This document shows positions 16,703-24,913 of a DNA stretch of 64,000 bases, piece by piece (within the stretch, counting starts at the first letter, position 1; the number at the start of each line of letters is the position of its first letter). The position numbers and the translations under genes were made by a program. Below the pieces are notes generated by a model. The model was given only the letters and a program-made list of their open reading frames with translations, was not told where the DNA came from and did not search any database. The stretch is from Caulobacter segnis (GTDB lineage Bacteria > Pseudomonadota > Alphaproteobacteria > Caulobacterales > Caulobacteraceae): assembly GCF_023935105.1 (NCBI RefSeq), contig NZ_CP096040.1:1364001-1428000 (forward strand). Direction: 5' to 3'.

Positions 16703-17323
16703 CTAGCCCGCCCATGACCCCATGGGGATGCCGGTCATCTCGGCGATGAGCTCGCGTTCGATCTCGTGACCGACGCGGTCGATGAGATCGTTGTGGTTGG
16801 CCTCCCATGCTTCGATGGGCTCGCCCTTCAGGACCTCGCGAGCGAGGTTCGGACCGTAGACCTGACGGATCGGCAGGCGGCCATGACCCTTGTGGCCATA
16901 GTCCATCAGCTTGTAGCGCGTGGCCTTGCTGGCCTCGCCCGTCCGCTTGAACACCCGCCCGCCGTACTTGGCGACGATGAAGGTGTGCGGGAAGATCCGG
17001 CGTACACCCCAGGGTGCGGCCGATACCCCTTGCTTGGTCTGACGGGCCTGGAAGACGTTCAGGTTCGTCTCGCGCCCGTTGAATTCCAGCTTGTATTCGA
17101 GGCGACCCTTGGTCGCCCGTACGGTGCGGATCGCCTTGGCGATGTCGCGATAGCGGAGGCCCGTGGCCTCAGCCAGCTTGCGCTGGACCTGGGTGCGCTT
17201 CTTGTCGCCCTCGTGGTTGAGCGCGCGGGCCATGACCTTGGCCGCGCCGCCCTCGGAGAGCGCCGCCAAGGCGTTCTCGAAACGGGCGAGGCGTTCATCC
17301 TTCGGATAGAGCCGGACTTCCAT
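16703..17323 (-). CDS. Minor tail protein Z-like
   Basis: A 206-residue protein. The ATG at 17323 (MEVRLYPKDERLARFENALA) is chosen because CGGAG precedes it; a longer frame upstream lacks this. It matches the lambda gpZ (Prophage minor tail Z) family, with ARALNHEGDKKRTQVQRKLA and a basic body. Unusually it lies upstream of the terminase genes rather than among tail genes, making it the first late gene after the antiterminator's terminator. Confidence 0.8.
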   Translation of the reverse strand: MEVRLYPKDERLARFENALAALSEGGAAKVMARALNHEGDKKRTQVQRKLAEATGLRYRDIAKAIRTVRATKGRLEYKLEFNGRETNLNVFQARQTKQGVSAAPWGVRRIFPHTFIVAKYGGRVFKRTGEASKATRYKLMDYGHKGHGRLPIRQVYGPNLAREVLKGEPIEAWEANHNDLIDRVGHEIERELIAEMTGIPMGSWAG

Positions 17324-17421
17324 GGGAACTCCGAGAGAAGGCCGGCCGTTCAGACCACACGCGAGCGGCCGGCCAGAGGGGATCTTCAGGGAGGATCGCC
17401 CAGCGCGAACGCCAGACAAAG

Positions 17422-17454
17422 AAAAGGCCCGCTCGACAGGGTGTCGGCGGGCCT
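17422..17454 (-). terminator. Intrinsic terminator after the NusG-like gene
   Basis: On the minus strand AGGCCCGC-CGAC-loop-GTCG-GCGGGCCT forms a long stem followed by TTTTC (A-tract 17422-17425 on the plus strand). It lies between the early operon and the late genes, the natural target for a phage antiterminator. Confidence 0.8.
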
Positions 17455-17479
17455 CTCGGAAACTCGTATCAGCGGGGTC

Positions 17480-18100
17480 TTAGATGGCTGCCGCACCCTC
17501 CCTCAGAACGATCTGAGCATGGGTGACCTCGACGTCCACGTCCCGGCCTAGGAGCTTGAGTACGACTGACACGCGCTTCGTGTCAACAGGCTCATGGAAC
17601 ACCGCATTCCACTCCGCACCGAGGTGATTGACCTTGAGCGCGTCGCCCGGTTTGAGCGCCGCGATCTCCTCGGCGGACACCGTCGGCTCGGGCTCAACGG
17701 CGATTACCGGGTTCTTCCCTTGCGGGCCATTCTTCGGCAGCCGCTCGGCCAAGGCGCTGTCCTCGCGCTCGCGGATCTGGTCAATAACCGCGTCGCGGAC
17801 CGGAAGCGGGCGCTCGCCGAACATCAGCATCGTTGAAACGCCCTGGGTGTTGAAGATCCGCTTCCAGCGCTCGACGTCGAGGTCCAGTCGCACGAACAGG
17901 TGGCGGGCGAACAGCGGGCGAACCAGAGGGTCCGTGTTGACCTTGCCCTTTCGCGCCGGGCGCTCAGTCACCGCGTACGGCAGGTAGCTCTTATAGCCCT
18001 CGACCTCGCGAAACATGTCGTTCAGCCAGTAGAGCGCCGTCTTTTCCGCGAAGGGTTTGCTGACCACCACGTACCAGCGCAGGTTCAAATTCGCTTCCAT
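17480..18100 (-). CDS. NusG-like transcription antitermination protein
   Basis: A 206-residue NusG/RfaH-family protein. The N-terminal NGN domain starts LRWYVVVSKPFAEKTALYWL and includes PLFARHLFVRLDLDVERWKR and FGERPLPVRDAVIDQI. The C-terminal KOW domain begins at EEIAALKPGDALKVN. Paralogues of this kind bind RNA polymerase and give processive antitermination of specific operons. It is the last early gene, coupled to the DUF1376 gene (TGATG), and a strong terminator follows directly. A role as late-gene activator analogous to lambda Q is a reasonable inference. Confidence 0.88.
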   Translation of the reverse strand: MEANLNLRWYVVVSKPFAEKTALYWLNDMFREVEGYKSYLPYAVTERPARKGKVNTDPLVRPLFARHLFVRLDLDVERWKRIFNTQGVSTMLMFGERPLPVRDAVIDQIREREDSALAERLPKNGPQGKNPVIAVEPEPTVSAEEIAALKPGDALKVNHLGAEWNAVFHEPVDTKRVSVVLKLLGRDVDVEVTHAQIVLREGAAAI

Positions 18101-19122
18101 CAGGCCGCCCCTTTCCAGATCACGTCGCGGACACCCGCCCGCTCCAACTTTTCGAAGATTTTCTTCAGCACCTCGGCCGCCAGCTTGGTGCTGGTCAGGA
18201 TCGTCGCGTCCGCCGCGCGCCAGGTCGCCGGGTCGAGGTAGGACCTGGCGTAGTCATCGCCGCCGGCCGCCACGACGGCAGCCCGCACCTGCGCCGGCCC
18301 ATCGAACCCGAACAGGTCCGCCACGCCGCCGGGGAGACCTGCGGCATCGGCCGTCGCGCCGAAGTTTTCCCAGCGACCCTCGTCGTAGAACCCGTGGCAG
18401 GACTTGGGCCGACCTCGGACGCCCCAGGCCGGTTTGTCGGCGGCATAGGCGAAGGCCGCCGCGATCAGCCGGGCCGCCGTGACGCCATCGGCCAGCAGCG
18501 CGGCGACGGCGAGCGCCAGCAGGTGTCGGCTGGAGGTCTTCCGGCCGTCCTTGGGCCAGACGTCCCAGATCGCCTCGACGACCTCACGAACGACGTTCGC
18601 GCCCACCTCCGCGCCTTGTGAGGAAGCTTTAGCTTCCGAACTTCTATTCTCTTCTTCTCTTCTCTTCTCTAGCGCTCCAACGTCCTGAATTTCCTCTATT
18701 TCGTGGTCGAGAAGTGGCAGGTTTTCCCCGACACCATCCGACTTCTGTTCGACTTCTCCCGACTTCTCCCCGACTTCTCCCGACTTCTCCCCGACCTGAG
18801 CCCGCCCCGAACGGGTCTTGGACGGCCCTTTTACGGCCCGCCGTTCGACCTCGAAGGCCGCGTCCGAAAGGTAGGTGCGCGCGCCCTCGGTGAAGGTGAT
18901 CAGCCGCTCCTTTTCGATCAGGCGCTTGATGATCGGGTTCAGCTTCTGCACCGCGCATCCGCACCAATTGGCGATGAAGGCGCGGTCGTCCTCCAGGGGG
19001 AGCCAGGTGCTGTAGAGCAGGTCGATGATGGTGTTGTAGACCGCCCGCTCCTCCAGGCTCAGGCCGACCATGCCGGCCAGGGCCTTGCTGGGATCGCGGC
19101 GATAGAAGTTCTCACGCTTCAT
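18100..19122 (-). CDS. DUF1376 (YdaU-like) replication-associated protein
   Basis: A 340-residue protein with an N-terminal DUF1376 domain (FYRRDPSKALAGMVGLSLEE, VYNTIIDLLYSTWLPLEDD), common in phage replication modules in place of gpO. A charged linker follows with tandem VGEKSGE repeats, then a C-terminal domain (WPKDGRKTSSRHLLALAVAA) and ending DVIWKGAA. It overlaps the SNF2 helicase gene by 11 bases. It probably recruits replication proteins; no catalytic site is visible. Confidence 0.8.
   Translation of the reverse strand: MKRENFYRRDPSKALAGMVGLSLEERAVYNTIIDLLYSTWLPLEDDRAFIANWCGCAVQKLNPIIKRLIEKERLITFTEGARTYLSDAAFEVERRAVKGPSKTRSGRAQVGEKSGEVGEKSGEVEQKSDGVGENLPLLDHEIEEIQDVGALEKRREEENRSSEAKASSQGAEVGANVVREVVEAIWDVWPKDGRKTSSRHLLALAVAALLADGVTAARLIAAAFAYAADKPAWGVRGRPKSCHGFYDEGRWENFGATADAAGLPGGVADLFGFDGPAQVRAAVVAAGGDDYARSYLDPATWRAADATILTSTKLAAEVLKKIFEKLERAGVRDVIWKGAA
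18586..18600. repeat. Prophage palindrome copy 7 (two mismatches)
   Basis: ACGAACGACGTTCGC in the DUF1376 gene, with central A instead of S, read A-N-V-V-R. Confidence 0.7.
18751..18795 (-). repeat. 21-bp tandem repeat in the DUF1376 gene linker
   Basis: GACTTCTCCC-type units (plus strand) are repeated in tandem and encode VGEKSGE copies. A pyrimidine-rich TCT tract lies nearby at 18646-18672. Confidence 0.8.
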
Positions 19123-20782
19123 GGCACTGCCCGGCCTCGCCGGCCCCCGTCCTGTCGAGATATCGCTGCACCAACCCGCGCAGCCTGGTTTCGTCGGTAT
19201 TGGCGGCCTGGACGCCCAGATCGGGATCCACGACCGCGTGCGCCTCGCTGGCCTTCAGGCCGAGGACATCGAGCATCGGCGGGTCGGAGCCGTCCTCGAC
19301 GACCAGATAGATCGCCAACACACCCTCGCCACGCTCCCAATGCGGCTGGCCCTCGCGATCGACCCGACCGACGCACTGGTGATGCTGCCCCGGCGACCAA
19401 TCCAGCTCGCCGAACACCACGGTCGAGCACCGTGCCTGCAGCCCATCCAAGCCCGCGCCGGAGCGCAGGGACATGATCAGGATGTCCGTCTCGCCATTCA
19501 GGAACCGCGCCTGGGCGGCGGCCTTCTGACGCGGCGTCTCCGAGCCGGTGAACATGGCCGGCGCGAGGTCGGCCAACTCCTCCAGCCAGATGTCGTAGAC
19601 CTCGCGATGCCAGCCGAAGAGGAGGATCGGAGCCCCCCCTTCGACCAGGATCCGCGCCACCCGCGCCACGGCCCGGGCCTTGGCCACACCGGTCGCGTGG
19701 CGGACCCGAAGGTCCAGTTCGCGGGTAGCCTCGCCACGCTCGCGGAAAGCCCCGGTGGCGGCCGTGTGCGCCAGCGCCCGGGCGATGCCCTCCACGGCCT
19801 CCAGCTCGCCCTCGTCGTAGCCCTCCAGGACCTGCACGACCTTGACCGGCTGGGGATCATCCTTGCGCTCGCGCACGAAGGCGTTCTGATCGCGCAGGAA
19901 CGCGCCGAGTGCCTTGCCGTCGACCGATCCGTGCGGCGCGAACTCGCGTAGGAAGTCGCCGCGCTCGCCCAGGACCTCGGGACGCAGGAACCGCATAATG
20001 TTCCAGATCTCGGTCCCATAATTGAAGATCGGCGTGGCGGTCAGGCCAAGGCGATAGCGCCCAGCCTCACCCAGGCGCATCGACGCCTTGCCCTTCTCGG
20101 TGTCCAGGCCCGCGCGCAACTCGTGGATCTCGTCCCAGACGACGAGCCCGTGCCCGAGCGAGCCGAACATGTCCGCCCACCCGGCCAGGGTCATGTAGCT
20201 GAAGATCCGCACGTCGGCGGGCGGCAGCTCGTACGGCGATCCGCCTTCGACCAGGTGACAGGTCAGGTGCGTGAACTGCTGGATCTTGTTCTGCCATTGC
20301 CGCTTCAGGCTGGGCAGGACGACGACGGCCGCTGGCAGGGCGCCGGGCAGCAGCATGGCCCCGGCGGCTGTGTAGGTCTTGCCCTTGCCGACCTCGTCGC
20401 CGACCAGCAGACCGCCGAACAGCCCCAAAAGCTCGATGTTGCGCGCCTGGTGCTCGCGCAGCGCCTGACCCTCGCGCAGACCGGTCAAGAGCGGCGGCGT
20501 GTAGTCGGTCGCGCGGATCCTGTCGGCCTCGGCGCGCAGACCCGCGAACGCCGTTCGCGCCGTGTCCAGAGCGTTGAGGTCGTCATTGCTGGCGCGCAGC
20601 GGATATCGCTCGCAGAACCAGCCCAGATCGGCCGCGATCAAGGGCGTGGCCGGAAAGGTCACCACCTTGTTCGCCTTGGGCACGCCGGGGAACAGCGCCT
20701 TGAGCTTGATCGCGACGTGCGGCTCCAGGTCGTTGATCACCCACTGGTCCGCGACCAAGGCGAGGTTGCCGTAGGTCCTCAT
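19112..20782 (-). CDS. SNF2-family DEAD/DEAH-type helicase
   Basis: A 556-residue ATPase. Motif I is GDEVGKGKTYTAAG near residue 130, motif II VVWDEIHELRAG, motif III GLTATPIFNYG, and the C-terminal helicase part includes SLRSGAGLDGLQARCSTVVF and QCVGRVDREGQ (motif VI). It lies beside the nuclease and DUF1376 genes in a phage replication/recombination module, so fork remodelling or replication initiation is likely. A palindrome copy is read ARTAFAG near residue 77. Confidence 0.88.
   Translation of the reverse strand: MRTYGNLALVADQWVINDLEPHVAIKLKALFPGVPKANKVVTFPATPLIAADLGWFCERYPLRASNDDLNALDTARTAFAGLRAEADRIRATDYTPPLLTGLREGQALREHQARNIELLGLFGGLLVGDEVGKGKTYTAAGAMLLPGALPAAVVVLPSLKRQWQNKIQQFTHLTCHLVEGGSPYELPPADVRIFSYMTLAGWADMFGSLGHGLVVWDEIHELRAGLDTEKGKASMRLGEAGRYRLGLTATPIFNYGTEIWNIMRFLRPEVLGERGDFLREFAPHGSVDGKALGAFLRDQNAFVRERKDDPQPVKVVQVLEGYDEGELEAVEGIARALAHTAATGAFRERGEATRELDLRVRHATGVAKARAVARVARILVEGGAPILLFGWHREVYDIWLEELADLAPAMFTGSETPRQKAAAQARFLNGETDILIMSLRSGAGLDGLQARCSTVVFGELDWSPGQHHQCVGRVDREGQPHWERGEGVLAIYLVVEDGSDPPMLDVLGLKASEAHAVVDPDLGVQAANTDETRLRGLVQRYLDRTGAGEAGQCHEA
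20544..20558. repeat. Prophage palindrome copy 8 (exact)
   Basis: GCGAACGCCGTTCGC in the SNF2 helicase gene, read R-T-A-F-A. Confidence 0.95.
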
Positions 20783-21003
20783 CGGTCGACGTCCCGATCC
20801 CGGCGCAGTTCGATCAGCCGACGGCGAGCGGCGCGCACGGTCGGCACGCCGGCGCCGATGGTCGGGGTCGGTTGGCCGGACCAGGCCGCGAGCAACTTCT
20901 CGTCCGGATCGGTCATTCCCGCCGGGATCGCGACGGGGATCGGCGCGAAGAACGCCGCGCCATTCTGACGCTTGCGCAGGCTGCGATTGTCAGGTCCCTT
21001 CAC
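20779..21003 (-). CDS. Small phage protein, unknown
   Basis: A 74-residue basic protein (MKGPDNRSLRKRQNGAAFFA...) linked by ATGA overlaps to the nuclease gene upstream and the SNF2 gene downstream. It has a Pro-rich middle and an Arg-rich C-terminus (RAARRRLIELRRDRDVDR), which may bind nucleic acid. No family is recognised. Confidence 0.65.
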   Translation of the reverse strand: MKGPDNRSLRKRQNGAAFFAPIPVAIPAGMTDPDEKLLAAWSGQPTPTIGAGVPTVRAARRRLIELRRDRDVDR

Positions 21004-21359
21004 AGCCAGGCCCTCCCCAGATGCACGATCAGCACCGGCTTGGCGGCGCGGATCGGCGGCATGCTGCGCCCGGTGATCAGGACGATCGCCTCGACCTGCG
21101 GAAACTCGGCGTAGCGCTGCACCTGGCGCACCGTGTCGCGGCGCGAGGACCGCGAGATCTTGGCCTCGACGACGAAGCGGCCGTCGATCAGCCAGTCCGG
21201 CCGATTGGCGCGGTCCAGGCGGTGCTCGCGCGAGATCTCGACGCCGGGGAAAGCCTCGCGAAGGTACGGATCGACCTCAAGCTGAAGCGAGCTCTCGCTT
21301 GACAGCGAGAAACGGCCTCGGCTGAGCACGTCGGCGATGTCTTTGACGCCCCCCAGCAT
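21000..21359 (-). CDS. PD-(D/E)XK nuclease (VRR-NUC-like)
   Basis: A 119-residue protein. The segment RPDWLIDGRFVVEAKIS provides the PD...ExK catalytic signature (Asp, then Glu-Ala-Lys). It is followed by TVRQVQRYAEFPQVEAIVLI, typical of the VRR-NUC/Holliday-junction-nuclease fold. Stand-alone nucleases like this often sit next to phage helicases. Structure-specific cleavage during replication or recombination is likely, with restriction-like use as an alternative. Confidence 0.78.
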   Translation of the reverse strand: MLGGVKDIADVLSRGRFSLSSESSLQLEVDPYLREAFPGVEISREHRLDRANRPDWLIDGRFVVEAKISRSSRRDTVRQVQRYAEFPQVEAIVLITGRSMPPIRAAKPVLIVHLGRAWL

Positions 21360-21361
21360 GG

Positions 21362-21574
21362 TCAGGGTCTCGCCGGAAAGGCGTCGAAGGGCAGCTCGAT
21401 GCGGGGTCCGACCTCGAACAAGCGGTCAATGCTGCCGCCATAGATGCGCGTACGCCCGATCTCGTCGGCAACACGCCAGGTCAGCCGACAGAAGAAGCCC
21501 ATTCGCATAGCGCCGTCCCTTCGGCGCCGGAGCCAGTAAATGCCGTCAGGATGCGGATAAAGCTTGCTAGTCAC
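21362..21574 (-). CDS. Small phage protein, unknown
   Basis: A 70-residue protein starting at a GTG (21574) that overlaps the stop of the helicase-methyltransferase gene as GTGA. The sequence (MTSKLYPHPDGIYWLRRRRD...) has a basic centre and ends VGPRIELPFDAFPARP. The next gene starts three bases after its stop, so it is part of the operon. No family is recognised. Confidence 0.65.
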   Translation of the reverse strand: MTSKLYPHPDGIYWLRRRRDGAMRMGFFCRLTWRVADEIGRTRIYGGSIDRLFEVGPRIELPFDAFPARP

Positions 21575-24150
21575 TCTGCCACCTCCGAAGCCAGCGCCGC
21601 GCCCTCGAGGACCTCCAGCAGCGACGGGATCGCCAGCTCGTTTTCCTTGCCCTGCAGGTAGCCCAGGGCGTCGCGGAAATAGCCGGGGTTCAACTCGACG
21701 CCCCGGCCCTGGCGGCCCAGGTGCAGGGCGCGGAACGGCACGGTGCCGATGCCGCCAAAGGGATCGAAGACCAGCTCGCCAGGCATGCTGTAGCGTTCGA
21801 TCGCGCGGTCGACGATGTCGAACTGCAGCGGGCAGACGTGCTTTTCCCGCCCCGCGGCGGCCTGGTCGGTGTTCAGCGTCCGGATCCTCGACACGTCGGT
21901 CCAGACGTCGTCGTCGGCCGCGTGCGGCGGCAGGGCCATGAAGGTCTTGGGCAGCTTGCCGACCAGCTCCAGCGCCTCGCCAACCTTGACGTGGTGGTCG
22001 AAGTCGTAGAGCGCGGCCAGGTTCTCGCGCTTCCAGGTCCTGACGATGGCGTCCGAAGGGACGGCCTTCCACTCCTCCGGCGACAACAGGCGGTCGCCCG
22101 ACGATCGCCACAGCGCGTGCGCGTCCAGCTGCCATCGCGCCAGCGAGTACGCCTCGGCCGTCTTGACGACCGGCTGGTCGGCATAGCCCTTGCTCGCGTC
22201 GGTCTGGGGCTTGGCGAAGATCAGCAGGAACTCGGGGCTTCCCGCGCCCATCTTGGTGCTGTCCTTCAGCATCTCGCCGTACGACAGCCGATAGGTCTGG
22301 TTGTTCTCATAGACCACGTCGGTCGTGATCACGTGCATCCCCATGTAGAGGAAGCCCCCGCGCCGGAACGCCTCGATCGTCTGGGCGTGGAACGGCTCGA
22401 CCGTATAGCGCCCCGTCCCCGTGACCGACCCGAACTCGACCCGGTCCTTGACGTGGATGCAGGCGATCCGGCCCGGCCGCATCACGCGGCGCAGGCCGTC
22501 GATCAGGAACGCCAGCTGGTCGAAGAACCGACCGTTGTTCTCGGTGTGGCCGAAGTCGTTGTAGCTGGGCGTGTACTCGAACTGGTTCGAGAACGGGATC
22601 GAGGTCACCACCAGGTCGACGCTGTCGTCGGCCATGCCGCGCACTTCCTCGACACAGTCGTTATTGGCCATCAGCCAGCCCGCGCCACGCGCCTCGATGC
22701 GCTGGTCGGTGCGGATCGCCCGGCCGAACTCGGCGGCCATGTCGGGCGACGACAGGCCGTATCGCCGAATGATCTCGCTCATTCGCGCCACCATGTGCTC
22801 ATGGGCCTTCCACTTTTTCTTGAGGGTGCGGACCGCCTCGGTCTCGCTTTCGGCGTAGATGACGTCGATCGTCACGACCCGCGTCTGGCCGAAGCGATAG
22901 ACGCGGTGGATCGCCTGGATGAAGTCGCGGAACTTGAACCCGACCCCGACGAACACCGCCCAGGCGCAGTGCTTTTGCAGGTTGCATCCCGCGCCCGCGA
23001 TCGACGGCTTGGCCGCGAGCTCGTCGACCCAGCCCTCCGAGAAGCGCAGGATCGCATCCTTGCGCGCGTCGATGTCCTGGGAACCATAGATGCTGACGCA
23101 GGTCGGAAGACACGCCTCCAAGGCGTCGCGCTCGGCCTCGAGGTCGTGCCACAGCACCACCCGATCATCCGGCCGGGCCCGGCGCAGCGCCACGGCCTTC
23201 ATGACCCGCGTCGACAGCGTCTCGCGCTTCTCGCGGCTGGCCTCGACCACGCCCAGTGCGGCGTCGCGGAACAGGCGACCCTGGCCGTCGGGCTCGCACC
23301 CGGCCGTCGAATGGTCGACCGGCACCTCGTGCCAGCGCACATCGAGCGGCGGAAGGTCGTAACCCTCGTCGCTGCACCCAAGGTCGCTGGGCCGCTGGAT
23401 GAACAACGCCCAGCTGGCGACCCACAGCCAGAATTCCTCTTCCTTGTGCGGATAGAGGGTCAGGTTGCCGGCCTTGGCGCTGTCGCGCTGGAAGAACCGT
23501 GTCAGGGCCTGACCGGTGTCCATGACGCCCAGATAGCCCGCGTAGTGGATCAACTCCTTGTAGCGGTTCGGCGACGGCGTCGCCGTGGCGACCAGCTTGA
23601 ACGGCACCAACTCGAACAGCGTCAGGAAGGTCTGATAGGTCTTGGACCCGAACGAGCGCAGCACGTCCGCCTCGTCCAGCGTCGTGCCGACGAAGTGGTT
23701 CGGATCCAGCTTGCCGTCGCGGATCGGCTCGTAATTAGTGATGTAGACGCCGGGCCCGTCGACATCCTCGACGCGCTGGATGAAGCGCGGGCCGGCCGGC
23801 CAGCCCAGGATCGTCAGGGCGTCGCGCTCGAACTCCTGATGCGTGCCGTACGGCGCGACGATCAGGGCCACGCCCGGTCCGCCCTCGGCCAGCGATCGGC
23901 GCGCCACCTGGTCGGCCCATTCCAGCTGCATCGACGTCTTGGCCAGTCCGAAGTTGGCGAAGATCGCCCGCCGCCCGCCACGCAACGCCCACAGCACGGC
24001 GATCCGCGCGTGATCCTTCAGGCGCGGACTGACCGCGTCCAAGGTCAGGTCCAGATGGCCCGACTGCACCACCACGGGCGCCTTGCTGGCCAGGAAGGCG
24101 CGATAGTCGGCATGCGGCCCCGCGACCGCCTCGCGAACGGCGTTCGTCAT
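21571..24150 (-). CDS. Fusion of SNF2-type helicase and beta-class adenine/cytosine-N4 DNA methyltransferase
   Basis: An 859-residue protein. Residues 1-460 form a helicase: motif I FANFGLAKTSM (K71), DEAD at 159-162, VATATPS near 188 and QAIHRVYRFGQ at 412-422. Residues about 490-859 form an amino-methyltransferase: TSIPF at 516-520 in the place of the catalytic DPPY/SPPY motif, and FDPFGGIGTVPF at 795-806 as the SAM-binding motif. The order IV then I is beta class, as in CcrM. SIPF is a variant catalytic motif, so activity needs testing. Self-modification against host restriction is the likely role. Confidence 0.85.
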   Translation of the reverse strand: MTNAVREAVAGPHADYRAFLASKAPVVVQSGHLDLTLDAVSPRLKDHARIAVLWALRGGRRAIFANFGLAKTSMQLEWADQVARRSLAEGGPGVALIVAPYGTHQEFERDALTILGWPAGPRFIQRVEDVDGPGVYITNYEPIRDGKLDPNHFVGTTLDEADVLRSFGSKTYQTFLTLFELVPFKLVATATPSPNRYKELIHYAGYLGVMDTGQALTRFFQRDSAKAGNLTLYPHKEEEFWLWVASWALFIQRPSDLGCSDEGYDLPPLDVRWHEVPVDHSTAGCEPDGQGRLFRDAALGVVEASREKRETLSTRVMKAVALRRARPDDRVVLWHDLEAERDALEACLPTCVSIYGSQDIDARKDAILRFSEGWVDELAAKPSIAGAGCNLQKHCAWAVFVGVGFKFRDFIQAIHRVYRFGQTRVVTIDVIYAESETEAVRTLKKKWKAHEHMVARMSEIIRRYGLSSPDMAAEFGRAIRTDQRIEARGAGWLMANNDCVEEVRGMADDSVDLVVTSIPFSNQFEYTPSYNDFGHTENNGRFFDQLAFLIDGLRRVMRPGRIACIHVKDRVEFGSVTGTGRYTVEPFHAQTIEAFRRGGFLYMGMHVITTDVVYENNQTYRLSYGEMLKDSTKMGAGSPEFLLIFAKPQTDASKGYADQPVVKTAEAYSLARWQLDAHALWRSSGDRLLSPEEWKAVPSDAIVRTWKRENLAALYDFDHHVKVGEALELVGKLPKTFMALPPHAADDDVWTDVSRIRTLNTDQAAAGREKHVCPLQFDIVDRAIERYSMPGELVFDPFGGIGTVPFRALHLGRQGRGVELNPGYFRDALGYLQGKENELAIPSLLEVLEGAALASEVAE
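24133..24147. repeat. Prophage palindrome copy 9 (one mismatch) at a start codon
   Basis: GCGAACGGCGTTCGT covers codons 2-6 of the helicase-methyltransferase gene (M-T-N-A-V-R). Confidence 0.85.
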
Positions 24151-24440
24151 GGGCGGCGGCTCCGGATCACGATCCCCCGCGCCTCGGCGACCGAAAAGCC
24201 CTTGGCCCTGGCCATGCGGTAGTCGGCCAGTTCCGCCCCCTCGAACTCCGCGACAACCGCCCGGGAAAGTCCGCTGGCCAAGCCGCCCTTGCGGCCAGCC
24301 TCGACGGCCTTGACCGGATCCTTGCTGAACGATCGCGCGCGCCCAGGCTGGGCGGCGCCGCCCGCCGCGGCGATGGCGCGCATCAGCTCAGGATTTTTGG
24401 CGGCCGTGACGGCCCAACCCCGGAAAGCCTTCTTGGTCAC
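24147..24440 (-). CDS. KGG-motif small protein
   Basis: A 97-residue basic protein. SFSKDPVKAVEAGRKGGLAS contains the KGG repeat motif seen in con-10/YciG-type stress proteins, and a C-terminal VAEARGIVIRSRRP follows. It overlaps the helicase-methyltransferase gene by ATGA and is co-transcribed. The motif identification is visual and the function in the phage is unknown; DNA or RNA binding is plausible from charge. Confidence 0.6.
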   Translation of the reverse strand: MTKKAFRGWAVTAAKNPELMRAIAAAGGAAQPGRARSFSKDPVKAVEAGRKGGLASGLSRAVVAEFEGAELADYRMARAKGFSVAEARGIVIRSRRP

Positions 24441-24913
24441 GCCGCGCTCCGATGCTTCGAGCGAGCTTCGAACGCGTCGATGCGCTCGGCTAGCTTGCCG
24501 ATGCGTTGCTCTAAACCCGCCTGCATGGCGTCGACCTGCCGGCCATTCCGCGCGAGGCGGGCATGCGCCTCACTCAAGCGCCACTGCGCCCAGCGCATCA
24601 CGGCGCGCATGAGGTCATAGTCGCCGTCGGGTCTAGGCGTGAGGGGAACGTAGTCGGGCCACAGCGCCCGCGCCCGAGGCAGCTCGTGCCATCGCCACCA
24701 GTCCACCTCAGGCTCGTACGTGAATGAGCCCGGCAGCACCAAGACCGCGAGGCCGTCGTTCCACAACGGCCGGATCCGGTAGAAATTCCAGAGACTGGCG
24801 GCATTCCAGAACACGCGTTTGCCGTCGACACCGTCGACAGCTCCAGGGATGATCACGAAGCCGCAAGGCGGCCGGCGCTCAAACAACTCGTGCAGCCAAG
24901 GATCCCGCTTCAT
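24437..24913 (-). CDS. Hypothetical phage protein
   Basis: A 158-residue protein (MKRDPWLHELFERRPPCGFV...). It is rich in Trp and ends in a long helix (SEAHARLARNGRQVDAMQAG...) likely to be a coiled coil. It overlaps its neighbours by four bases on each side. No family is recognised. Confidence 0.65.
   Translation of the reverse strand: MKRDPWLHELFERRPPCGFVIIPGAVDGVDGKRVFWNAASLWNFYRIRPLWNDGLAVLVLPGSFTYEPEVDWWRWHELPRARALWPDYVPLTPRPDGDYDLMRAVMRWAQWRLSEAHARLARNGRQVDAMQAGLEQRIGKLAERIDAFEARSKHRSAA

Noticed and set aside
21721..24222. 833-codon open frame on the plus strand
   Set aside because: It is antisense to the helicase-methyltransferase gene. It is His/Arg/Asp-rich without domain structure, a typical high-GC shadow.
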